Shown here: one piece after another, positions 39,495 through 50,900 of the stretch
How the letters are laid out: each line of letters opens with the position of its first letter
Position numbering within the stretch: the stretch's first letter is position 1
Source of the DNA: Branchiostoma belcheri
Lineage: Eukaryota > Chordata > Leptocardii > Amphioxiformes > Branchiostomatidae
DNA: 64,000 nt
Direction: 5' to 3'
Assembly (NCBI RefSeq): GCF_001625305.1
Contig: NW_017802636.1
Span: 603,725-667,724 of the forward strand
Notes under the pieces: model-generated
The model's database searches: none
What the model saw: the letters and a program-made list of their open reading frames with translations, nothing else
What the model was told of the DNA's origin: nothing
Translations under genes and position numbers: made by a program

Positions 39495-42400
39495 TCACAC
39501 AGCACTGGTCTGCTTCTTGGCCTGAAATGGATACAGAAAGAGCTATTAAAAAGCTGGCTAAAGCCTTCACATTTGAAAATGAAAAAAAAGAGGTTGTTAA
39601 AAGTCAAAACTTACAAATGTAGAGAAATACATATGCTTTGCATTGTCAGTTTTAACATTGTTGACAAACACAGACTTTGTTGTGGATTTATGAACTCAAT
39701 TATATACAAGCAATGTTAGAAAGTCAGCTCAAGCAAAAATAAAAGAATGGAATCCTGCAGGAAATCTGCAATATATCATTTTTGTACTAATTGGTGAAGG
39801 TATTTTATCCTTCAGCAGGGATGGCTGTGACATGACAAGGACTTACAGTTTTGTAGAAGGTCTTGGACTGTACACTAAGATCCTCTGACTTGGCCACCAG
39901 GTCATCCAACTTTTCTCCTCTCTCCAACACAGCTTCTATGGACTTGTGCTGCACAATAGTGATAGAGAAAGAAAAACATATTAAAATATATTTTTTCATC
40001 CTTTTGGACAAACTACAAGGAAAACCACAGAAAGTCAAAAACATTTTGTAATTGCTCAATGTGAAAAACAGCATAGAAATACACAATAATACTTATAAAA
40101 TGTAACTCAATCTTCCTTACCAAGATGATTTTTGTCTCGTCCAGTTCACTTTGAATCTTCATCATGGAGTCTGCTTCTCTGGGATTCTACAGAACAAACA
40201 ATAGAATGTATCATCTTAAACTTAGGGTGTTGTAAGGCTACTTGAAGTGCGCTTACCATATGATGTTACACTGAAAGCACAAATTTCATTATTTTACACC
40301 GAGTTATGTATAACGGGGGGTGCCCTAATTCCGACCTATGTTCCATGCAAACGCACAGACCTTTGGTAATAGTTTATCTGACCGAAAACTCACGCAACAT
40401 GAGATATAATATTGACAGATAAAGATCACAACGATTAAAGCTGCACAGCTGTGCATTTCACTTGAGTGTAGCGCCTTGCACCCAAGCGTAATGGTTCACG
40501 AAACGCACGGCAGTTTTTTTGTCATTTTGCCGGTGGAACGTTCTATCACAACAGGGGTGCCCTAATTCCGACCTAGTGTTTAACACAGGTCGATCTGAGA
40601 AGAGAGTTTAGAAATTATAATACACAAATTATGACTAAAACAATCTACAACTGTTTTCTGTCCCAAACAAGTCCTCTTTTTACGATTACGCGACTTGCTC
40701 CAAAGTGGCTGTTTGAAAAGCAAAACCTGCATTTTTGACACGCTCGTCAACCCCCGAACAAGCGTCGAATTCACACAGATTTTTCACTCGTCTGTTGTCG
40801 GAGTGTAGGAACTAAAACAAACTTTGTGAGATTACCGATATCAACACAAAAACATTGTCCATTCTTGTGATTATTTTTAGGCACGTGCTCCCATGCATAA
40901 CGCCGCAACAAGGATTTTTCAAACTAGTTCGGTATTAGGGATGGGTCGGAATTAGGGCACCCCCCGTTACCATTCAGATGCTGTTATTGTGTATGAGACA
41001 TATTTGGTAATACAGAATAAGTGTTCATACCTGATATTTCGCCAAAAAGCCGTCTAGTTCTGTGTAGTTTATTGTGCTGGAAAATGAAGACAACACAAGT
41101 TTTGTAGTTCCTGATGAGACATTTCCAATGACAACTACATGTAAAAGACTAAGTACATCTCATGTATTACTAAGTAAAACTATTGCTTTTGACTAAATTA
41201 AAGCATCTTGAATAAGAATCAATGACTGAGGGACTCAGACGTGTGACTTACTTTTGGTTTCCATCAGGCCAGAGGTGAGCTGGGACCTTCTGTGTAAAGT
41301 CATCTAGAACCTGGAGACAGGGAAGGGAGGGGGCATGGTGTACTGTACACATGTGATTGAAAACATAAAATACCCCAACAATTTGGGATAACTTTCTTCA
41401 CATGACATAGAAAATTCAATTTATATCTGTGATATCATTGATATCAAAGGACAACTATGAATAGCAACTAGAACTGTCACCTAAACTCCTGACAATCAGA
41501 TGGTATGTTACACCGAAGGGTGGTTATACCAGGTATACAGACACAAATGTTTTTACATGTTAAAGATCAGTAGAGAGTTTGTTACCTTATTCAGCAGTGT
41601 GAAGGCTACTCTCTGTGGGTACTCATGGTCAGCTATCAACACTCCTCCCAGGCCGTCAGTTCTGATGTAACAGTGACACATGTACTCTGGGGTGGCACAC
41701 AAAGTTAAAACAATAACTCATAATTAATTTTCATATAAGTTTATCCAAGGATGTTGAATTCACTGGCATGAATTCATTGTTTGTAGTTTATCTTACCTAT
41801 CATTGTGCACACATTTTTAATCGAAATCCTAACACCCTCCATCAGAAGTCCTACAGTTTTGCAAGTTTCAGTCTAAAAACAAATACAGTCAAACCTGTAC
41901 TAGCGGTCAACTTTGTATAGTGGTCACCCGGCCATAGCGGTCAGTTTTTGCTGGTCCCTTGAATTTTTCCCATTGACGTAAGCATTAAGAATTGTGTCTA
42001 TAGACGTCACATATAATAATTATTCAACACAGTCAGCAGTCACCCCATTCCGGTTCCACCGGTACATTGTAAAACATGACCTGTTCATCTGTTGGCTGAC
42101 ACATCTTCTTCAGAAGGGATTGATGGAAGCACTTTGTCTACCATGTTAGTTCCTTGACTGTTGATTTACCCTGGGATTACTTACCTTGTTCTTTGACGGT
42201 TGACCTGCTTCCTTCCCTACAGCGCTCCACTATGATCTGACTGGTGAACACCATGAACTCTTTCACACTAAAAAAAAACACAAAAAAAAACACAAGTAAG
42301 AAAAACTTATCAAAGCAAGTTGGATTATAAATAGCATTAGTGGTTTAGTACGTATATCTCATGTTCAGTTCACTGTCTCTTTCTTTCTGAAATTTGATTT

Positions 42401-42813
42401 GTATGTCACTTGTGCAGCTTTTATGTGGGGATGTTTTTATGTGGGGATGTTTGGGGATGTTTTCATCCCTTTTCCACTAGAGGCTGTGGCTACCGAGCAC
42501 CTAACATTTGACAGGTTGCTCAATGACTTTCATAAATTGCATGGTACAGTTACATGTACACAGTGACCATCCCATACATGACTTATGGATATTTACCAAC
42601 AGTACAGAACTAGTGCATCACACCATCTGTTTCTCTATTGGTTATGTGAGACGGAGACATAATCAATCATGTTGAAAAAGTAAGGCATGAGTTAAACTGC
42701 CCATCATACCTTCCTCTCTGGAAGTACCCGAATGACTGCAGGTCGTATCCTCCCATCAGGAGGTGGACTTTACTCTCCCTTTTATACAGGACTGACAGGG
42801 AATACAGCTTCAT
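39495..42813 (-). CDS. YKT6: Synaptobrevin homologue YKT6 (R-SNARE), with a shifted C-terminal frame
   Basis: YKT6 is a lipid-anchored longin R-SNARE acting in ER-Golgi, endosomal and autophagosome-lysosome fusion. Coding exons: 42813-42710, 42267-42185, 41686-41586, 41310-41252, 41076-41031, 40186-40121, 39948-39847, 39521-39495. The N-terminal longin domain begins [19 protein letters not shown]. The SNARE helix includes ETKIIL and [20 protein letters not shown], with the central Arg of an R-SNARE. All internal phases join. In the last exon the frame reads AKKQTSAV and stops at 39495. One base shifted, the same DNA reads CCVIL with a stop at 39487, the Cys-Cys prenylation box expected here. 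The exon therefore appears one base short in the Ser codon. This may be an assembly error, a rare allele or a real lesion. A 5' UTR acceptor is plausible at 42857. Confidence 0.93.
40311..40969. mobile_element. MITE-like element with 26-base perfect terminal inverted repeats
   Basis: TAACGGGGGGTGCCCTAATT (first 20 of 26 bases) at 40311 is perfectly inverted at the right end, finishing at 40969. The outermost TA at each end fits insertion at a TA dinucleotide. A third copy of the end motif (GGGGTGCCCTAATTCCGACC) lies inside at 40554 in the same orientation as the left end. This suggests a nested or rearranged element. There is no transposase-like frame. It sits in the YKT6 intron between the exons at 41031 and 40186. 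Confidence 0.82.
41886..42000. repeat. Candidate dispersed intronic repeat
   Basis: The stretch reads as short repeated phrases (AGCGGTCAACTTTGTATAGTGGTCACC, given here only by its core AGCGGTCA and AGTGGTCA). It has the look of a dispersed element often seen in invertebrate introns. Recognition is by general resemblance only; no second copy is present in this window. Confidence 0.3.
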
Positions 42814-44123
42814 GATGACAGGATCTGGATGTCAGGATGGAGAGGAACACTTCTCGGCTGTGAAGCAGCTTTGAGTGTTATATCTTGTGGTGCTGAAATC
42901 AAAGACACAAAGAAATTGTCAGCATATTACTTATTATCAATAGTGAGCAGCACTAGTCTTGTGTGCACTGCCAGGGAACACATGCCTTACGTGGAGGATA
43001 TACAGCTATGGTTTAAAACCCCAAATTTTCTGAAATTAGACTTCCTTTCAAATTTAAAATATCGTTTTGCTACACTAGGGCACTCTATGCTATTTTTGTA
43101 CAAGTATAACATGTGTGTGCAGTAAATTATTTTGAGGACCATGGGCCCAGATTTAGCTTCCATTAAACGAAACATTTTCTATAAAGTTCGGAGTTAATCT
43201 TGGCATACGTTTGGCAGCATCCTTTTATCTACTGCACTTCTGTTTACATAATTTCGGCAGGAAGAAGTAGATATGAACTATTTTTGACATGTGCCCCCCT
43301 CCCCCGGCAAACGGAAAACTCGCCGTTCTCAGTACCGCAGATACGTTTTACGTGAGTTGGAGCCATTCCCAGACACACAAAACACCACAGTACTAACCTG
43401 AGATGTGTGGCGTACCTGTTTTTCGATTATGCCGACCTTTATCGTCTTCCAGATGTTAGTTTGTTGAATCAATGACTCAGATCGCGATTTCGGAATCCGA
43501 CTAACTCCACGTAAGTTTCCTGCTGACATCACAGGGGTCAACCTGGCCTCGGTTTGGAGCACAGGAAAGGGCGACGTCTAGCAACTACTCAATGAACTGC
43601 AACAGCACGATCCTTGAATCAATATACATTGTATGACCATCAATATCCATCAAAATCAGAAGAGGATGGATGCAGCTCAGAACAAACTCAAAGTTTTGCA
43701 TCCCTATAACGTTTTGTTAATCTACTTGTCCGCCCTCAGTCCCAAGTAGAAGTTCTGGACAAAAATGTTTCTCTGTCACTCCCTGAAAGTAACCGCGGAC
43801 AACATTTGCCGGTCCACATGTTCAAAAGCCGGGTGAGTCATGATGTTCAGGCCTTCATTGTGTACTTAGTAAAAGTCAGTATAACTCGACATAATAAATG
43901 CTGAAGTAATGCAACGTCATTAACTTAATCATAGAATTCCATACTTAAAAATCAGGATATCCACCCCAAAACACAATGAATATGTCCAACCTCCTTGATA
44001 TATCCATGGAGGTAGAAATGATGTATCCTACACATTACAAAATCACGACGGCTTGCTACAATTCTTTCGTAAAGAACAGGTAACGTTACATGCTTTTCCA
44101 TTGCTGTGAAAGAGAACGATATA

Positions 44124-44180
44124 CAATCAATCAATCAATCAATCAACTTTATTGCTCAACAACTGTAGCTGGTACAATGT
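44124..44180. repeat. TCAA microsatellite with retroelement-like 3' tail
   Basis: Five to six TCAA units run into ACTTTATTGCTCAACAACTG. Short tandem tails of this sort end many LINE-type insertions. No reverse-transcriptase frame is seen next to it, so only a very short truncated copy could be present. Confidence 0.4.
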
Positions 44181-45730
44181 ATACATGATCATATTACCAA
44201 GGTGTTATGACAAGGACAAGGAAAGGCCAGTTTACCCATAGAAAAGCTGACAAAGAGACCCCCCCTATATTAAAACCGCCCCGAACATTTCAGATTTCTG
44301 CTTGGAGACTAGGACTCCCCTGCAATGAAATCTTCCACAAGGAAATGCGCGATCCCGTGGTGCATTGCGCGGTGAATCTGCATGTGGCGTGCATGGTGGT
44401 GCGATCAGGTGATCGTGACCCGGCAGACGCGGACCGGTCAGACAGCGTTACGTGTACCGCTGCGGTAGAGCGCTGTTACTCCAACGCTGCTACTCTACAG
44501 GTAAGGAGCATTGTGAGTATCTGCATTCAGATTTCGTATGCGGAACAATACATTTCAGTCCATAATAATGTGTTAGACCCAGGCTACATGTGACCGACAA
44601 AAGCACACCCTGAGGTTGTAATTATAAGGGGTTAATTTGGGGAGGGGCGATCGAGCGGTCATTGAACCGGCACATATGCGGAGTTGAAGTTGGATGGAAT
44701 TTCATCAATGAAAAGGTAGGAGACAAAAGGCTGTGTCAACTGCTACGGAGGGATATATATATACAGGAATGGTAAAGGTAGGGATTTTTTCCCTATAACT
44801 GTTAAGTTAAAGGGGGATAGAAAGAACAATATCACCGCGGGCCGAAATAAATGAACCTAATTAATATATTAGGAAGTGTGCCTGTACCCGCGTACCCGGA
44901 TGTTGTAAAATGAACCTCTAGTCCACGTCTTTTAACAAAGACTGGTCGATAGAAACTACCAGCAGCATAATTTACTGCGTCTAAATATAAACATTACGCG
45001 AACAGTTTTACTTAGATCTGAGTGATGCAATCATGTGCGTGACGTTATCCATAATAATAACTTGTTGTCGCCATCGATCGCGGACAAGATGAACTCTGTA
45101 GATGAAGATGATCAACAATGAATTCCTTCATCTCACATTGACCAACTATGACACTGTTATAGATTTATTTATTTGTTGAATTTTTAGACAATTCATTAAA
45201 TTCTGTCAACTACAAAATAGTACTAGTAAAATAATCAGTACTCTGAGATGTCAATTAATGCCAAAATTAAAACACTTTATGATTGTATCTTCTGTTTTCA
45301 GTATGATCAGTTCCGACACTGTGTTACCTTGAAAAAAATACAGGGAAACGTACATTTTGAGCCTTGTGCCATGTCCGTGACATGTCTGTATATTTTCGGT
45401 TTCTTGTGTCAGGGGTCACGAAGGGTGACCCACTTTGACGGGGAAACTGACATGTGACACCGGTGACTGCGGCACCGCCACTTTCAAGACCACTTCAGAC
45501 ATATACGCCCATGGGAGCTAGCGGCGGTTGTTGTCTGTTTGGAAGTTCTAAGTGTGATCCCAACATTCTTCACTTTGTATCTTTATAAATTGAAACGTCC
45601 TTGATGTCTACTTTATAATACATGTATATCGTTTGGAGGTGCGTGAGAGCACGTCTATTTTGTCATTCCTACCAGAGTCGCTAGATGTCCCAAGGTTACG
45701 ACTGGATACAGCAAGGGTCATGCATCGATA

Positions 45731-45785
45731 GCCTCTACCAGGCTTGAGGAGGCGGCTGGAAAGAGTAGAAATCGGCCAAAATAGA
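45731..45785. mobile_element. Fragment of the same MITE family as 33361-33549
   Basis: GCCTCTACCAGGCTT followed by GCGGCTGGAAAGAGTAGAAA and TCGGCCAAAAT matches the end and inner segments of the element at 33361-33549. A possible inverted partner, GGCAAGAGGCTAA, lies near 45920. Confidence 0.55.
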
Positions 45786-47455
45786 GAGATAAGCATGCCA
45801 AGGGAGTATGGCCGTTGAGAGAACAGTTCGCCGCCCCACGGCTAATGCATCGATACATGTGACGTACCCGCATTGTCCAGCCGCGTAACTTAGCCAGCTA
45901 TTAAATAAAGCGACGTTGGCAAGAGGCTAAACCTGCCAGGCGATTCGCGATATGACATCCCATCGTTCCTTAGTCGTTCGAAAGTTCATAACCACAGGTT
46001 GGACTGACACAAGAATAGATATCATCTTGTAACAAACATGGAGATGAATCACAGCGTCCAAGTGTTGATTGTAATTGTATGCAATTACTCAATAACAACA
46101 AAAGATTAAAAGCAGACTATGCCAAGTACATAAGTGACTTTACAGCTTAGCTTTTCTTTTTTTCTTACTCAACTGAAATTACATTGTACTAGTAATCAGG
46201 TAAACCAGTAATTATACTGGATAGTGCAGCCTGGGGCTGTGGAACTTTCCAGTCTGTTACGACTACTAGACTTATCATGTCGGGTACATGTCTGTATGGG
46301 GCAGGGCACCACTCACCAGGTGTGGGAAAATTCCGTTCCGGGCGATTAATTAGATATGTATGGGGCAATTGCAAGGACATTTTGGCCTTGAATATCTGCA
46401 CCTCGTTGTACATTTCTAATATACGACATTGGAAACACGGAAAGCTGACATGAATGTGGGCGATATATGCACAGTTATCCAAAACAAGCACGTTTATACT
46501 TTGCCGCATGATAATGTAGGGTCGCGCTCACTCAAGGGTCACTAGACCGGACTAGGATCCCTGTAAGGCTGTAGGCTGTACTGTAGCCTGGTTGTAGGGC
46601 TCGGAGTTATTTAAAATAGGTGTGGAATCCAGGTTAGTATCCCTGGCCCCACTGGGGACGCAGTTTGTAGTGCCGTACACCGACTAGCCTCCCAACTGTC
46701 CTAGTACTTGTATGATTAAGGACTCGAAGGAGGAGAAATAAAAAGCTCCTCAGTGTTACACAATGCAAGTTTACCGTGTACGCGGCATAGACAATAATGG
46801 GCCTACTCACAGGTGGGGGTTGGGGGTAATGGAGGTTGGAATAAGGATGAGTAGATAAGATCATTTTTAAGACGGGCGTGTTTGCGGGCGCTGGCGTCTA
46901 ACAACAGCCTGAGACTGGATCGCGTGATATTATCTATTAGCGTATAATCCCTGAAAGCCCAAGTACTATAAATCACTCGGCCGTATCCGTCGGACAGGAA
47001 GGGTGCCTTAAGGTCTTGCAATGGCTGACATGAAGTACGGAAGCCCGACCAAGGGCAAATATTAGTGAGTTCCAACAGCCACGGATATGTATAACAGGTA
47101 GTTATGAAATATTCGATACACACACACACGCACACACAACTATTTAATCATGCAATATTGATCAACATTTACAAACGAATTCAGAATGCATTCTTGAGTG
47201 AACATTCCTGTGTGATTGGAAATGACAACTCCCAGTGCGTTATTCGACAATGATAGTTTTAGGTAGCCAATCAGACAACGCCATGATATACCCTCGAACC
47301 ATAAGAAAGTCTTTTTGTGATTGGCCACAAGTTACCTGTTCACGCGTGTTCAGTACCCTGTTCACGTGCTCGTCCGACCGTTTCTGGATGGCTCGCCTAT
47401 TATCTATTCGCGTCTGGGTTTTTTCCACTACATCATCAGGTAGAAACCTCCAACG

Positions 47456-47463
47456 CTATATAA
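47456..47463 (+). promoter_or_regulatory. TATA box of ISYNA1
   Basis: CTATATAAAG lies about 490 bases before the ISYNA1 start codon, with a pyrimidine-rich stretch about 30 bases downstream that could hold the transcription start. A likely 5' UTR acceptor (TTTGCAG before TAAACAAACG, near 47914) implies a 5' UTR intron. Confidence 0.55.
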
Positions 47464-47954
47464 AGCCTGCGGCTTAAATAAGAAGGTATTCTACACCCGC
47501 ACAGTCGCACTACGCTTTTCGATCCCGGTAATTTCATTTTCTCTCTGTCATGTCTGTCTGTTCAAAGAGCTCCTTGCTCTTTCAAATGATTTATTGGGGG
47601 ACTCAGGCTACTTTTATCTTGAATAGGCTCGATGTCAGTCTTTGTCGAACTCCTTGGGTCTCTTTGCGCCTGCCGGTTGGTGGGAACGACTTCTGAAGCG
47701 CGGGCTACTCGGAAAGGGCGACATCCATGCGCTAGGCGAAGTTGCCGAAAATTCTAGTCATCTAGCCCAATATTACCGGCGGCTTTATATCGGATGGAAT
47801 GAGCGTTTTTAATGACTGTTTCGAACTCATTTGGTTGTGCGCGACAGCGGAGAAGGACATGTTCTACCCTTGTTGTATCTCTTGACTTGACCGTCTTCTC
47901 ACTTTCTTTGCAGTAAACAAACGCGAATACAACTACGCACCTGACCGAGTCATC

Positions 47955-50900
47955 ATGGCGGCCTTTACTGTGGAGAGTCCTAACGTTCGCTACACCGACA
48001 GTCACATCGAGAGCAAGTACCGGTACCAGACAACCAGGGTCACCCAGGGAGCAAACGGCACTCGCAAGGTAACTGGGATTACCGACTGTCTTCCTTTGCC
48101 TCCAGGGTTTTCATTAAGATAGTTCCCGCTTTCCTGACAATGTGTGCATGGTAGCTCCCAAAAATCGTACCTCTACAGCGGGTATCACATTGCGTGAACG
48201 ATCTTCGGCCGATTTGGTGATCGCCGGAAAGTTGCCGAATTTCAAAATAGCTAGAGAATCCACCTTATCAAACTGGGAGGGGGCCCAGTGACCTGCGAAT
48301 GCCCGCCGCTCCCTACATGATCGAGCCGTGGTCGTGGGAACACCGGCCCGGTAACACCTGTGTTGCTGCCGAAAATGTCCTTTACAATACTTTGGAGATC
48401 GCAGACTTTTTCTTGCAGCGTGACGGCAGCTTGATGAACGCGAAATCCTGACTTATCTATGCTTGTCTGATATATACCTATGTATATTTAATAACAAAGG
48501 TATGAATCCACCATTGTTGGGGCCACCTTATGGGGACAACTTGGAAAGCGCCAAAGCACCGGCTCCGGGGAATGCTCTAGAAGAAGGTGCGGCGAAAGCA
48601 CGCACGCGCAGTGGGTCAGGGTTTCCTGGGGCCTGGGGCATCCCTCGTCTGGTTGATACCATTATTATATGGGGGCGTTAATAGCAAAAGCACTATTTAT
48701 CGCATAATTTGTTTCCCATATAAAATATCATTAAGATATCGACACTAATAAGTTAAAATGTTAAGTTAATTATAGTATATATGTTGGCGAAATATGCTAC
48801 TTAATATGCCTATGCTAGAGTCCCCGTATCATTTGGTATTCTAACTGTCACCCTCCTTTGCCTATCAAAAAGTGGACTAGACCCGCAAACAAGCATTTCT
48901 TCGTATGCATGTTGCCCTTGGGGCACAGTATGGGAGACGTGTTCAACAGGTTTCTCACTCATTTACATGATTTGTGTGTCTCCAATGAAGAGACGTTCTT
49001 TGTCATTATCATTTGGCCCAAGGCGTAAAGTTACATGTAACGTTAGTGCAGTCAGGATCAACCAGTCCTGTCACAGAGTTAACATATATACTGGATCAGG
49101 ACGGGCATTTCGACGCTGTATGCCATCATGATTTACATTCTAGGAGTGCTGTAGTAGGAAAAGATACTGTTACAACTGGTTAAAGTCACATAAAGTACTT
49201 TTTATGCAAAATACTGCATGCTTTTACAAATTTTATTTCATGATTTAATTGTTTTAGTTAATTGCTATTTGTTGTTCTAACGTTAAGTTTTTAAGTGTGT
49301 GTGCTGAGGGCAGTTCTGATTGGTTGTGAACAGGTGGTTCCCGTGGAGACCGCTATAGACTTCCAGACGGAGCTTGGCGTGCCCAGGCTGGGCTGCATGC
49401 TGGTGGGATGGGGCGGGAACAACGGGTCCACGGTCACCGCCGCCATCCTGGCCAACAAGCTGGGCCTGACCTGGCACACCAAGGACGGCCTGCAGGAGTC
49501 CAACTACTTCGGCTCCGTCACCCAGGCCTCCACTGTCCTGCTGGGCTCCGGGCCTGACGGGGACGTCTACATCCCACTCAAGGTACAGCTTAGCGTTCTC
49601 GGGTGTTCTGTCTTATATGAAATACCAAATTTTTATTGTTTATGATAGGCACTGTATTTATTTGCTGATCAAAAAAATCAATAAGGTAATAGATAACAGA
49701 TCATTTTTTTCTGAAATCTGTTACATGCCCATGTGTTCTCAGGTGTTCTGTCCTGATGAAATACCAAATTTTTATTGCTAATTATAACTGTTATATTTAT
49801 TTGCACAAAAAAAGAAAAAAATCATGCAGTAATATCAATGAAAAATGAACATGCAGGGCAGGCCAGAAACCCAGAGGTTTGGCCCCAAAATCTAGAGTGT
49901 AAAAAAAAGTGAAGGCTATTAACAATGACTATTAATGGGCATAGTGTGCACATGTGTTTGTATGGTAAGGAAGGGTATGGTATGGATGACTTCTAAAAAC
50001 TTTATCTCCCATTCCCCCAGGACCTCCTGCCAATGGTCCACCCCAATGACATCGTGCTGGATGGCTGGGACATCTCTGCCATGAATCTGGCCGACGCGAT
50101 GGAGCGTGCCAAGGTCCTGGACTACGACCTTCAGCGCCAGCTCCGCCCGCACATGGAACACCTGAAGCCCCGCCCCTCCATCTATGTCCCCGACTTCATT
50201 GCAGCCAATCAGGAGTCCCGAGCCGACAACCTCATCAAGGGCACCAAGATGGAGCAGGTGGATCAGATCCGGAGGGACATCCGGGACTTCAAGACCAAGA
50301 ACAACCTGGACAAGGTAGGAATAACTCAGTATGTGACTACAGGCACAGCCATGTATAGCATTGGCATCAAGAAGTGGTCTTAAGCATGTAAGAAGTTACA
50401 TACCTACTCCTTTTAGATGTTGCACTGACCAGTTTTTAGATTTTGATATTGGTATTATTCCCTTCCAGTTTTTTGCAAGTGGGAATGGTCTATCCTATTT
50501 TGAAGATAGAAGAGTGAGTTAGCTAGGTAATACATCCTTTTTTCTAAACTACGTCACATACCTTTTCCCAGGTGATTGTCCTGTGGACAGCGAACACTGA
50601 ACGTTTCAGCGATGTCCTGACTGGGCTGAACGACACGGCTGCTACACTGCTGAGCGCCATTGAGAAGAACGCCTGCGAAGTGTCACCCTCCACGCTCTTT
50701 GCAGTAGCCAGTATTCTGGAAGGGGTGAGTGGAACTCCACTGTCTTGAACTGTGCAAGTTGTTGGTGTTGGAATGCTTAGGTAGATCTGAGGAAGGATCT
50801 TTGTTGTCTACTTGCCTTCTCTGTATCTTTTAGCGATATTTGTACTTTTGCTACTTTATTGTCTACTACTAGTAGTAGTCCGTCCTTTTATCTCTTATTT

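Larger units (their letters stand above)
42858..47454. other. Divergent intergenic region between YKT6 and ISYNA1
   Basis: This region holds the upstream sequence of both genes. A - strand open frame at 43329-43562 ends at a good donor site (CAG before GTACGC at about 43431) and may be a non-coding first exon of YKT6. No other exon is recognised. It also contains a TCAA microsatellite (44124-44146) followed by CTTTATTGCTC, which looks like the 3' tail of a retroelement, and a relict of the MITE family also present at 33361. Confidence 0.45.

Noticed and set aside
43329-43562. Open frame on the - strand starting MLQTEARLTPVMSAGN, ending at a donor site
   Set aside because: Better explained as a non-coding first exon of YKT6, which has its own start codon further on; no homology recognised.
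43669-43770. Small + strand frame starting MDAAQNKLKVLH
   Set aside because: Only 27 residues, no splice partner and no recognised family.
44207-44593. 128-residue open frame on the + strand between YKT6 and ISYNA1
   Set aside because: No recognisable domain, odd composition, and the start overlaps the tail of a repeat; no supporting partner exons.
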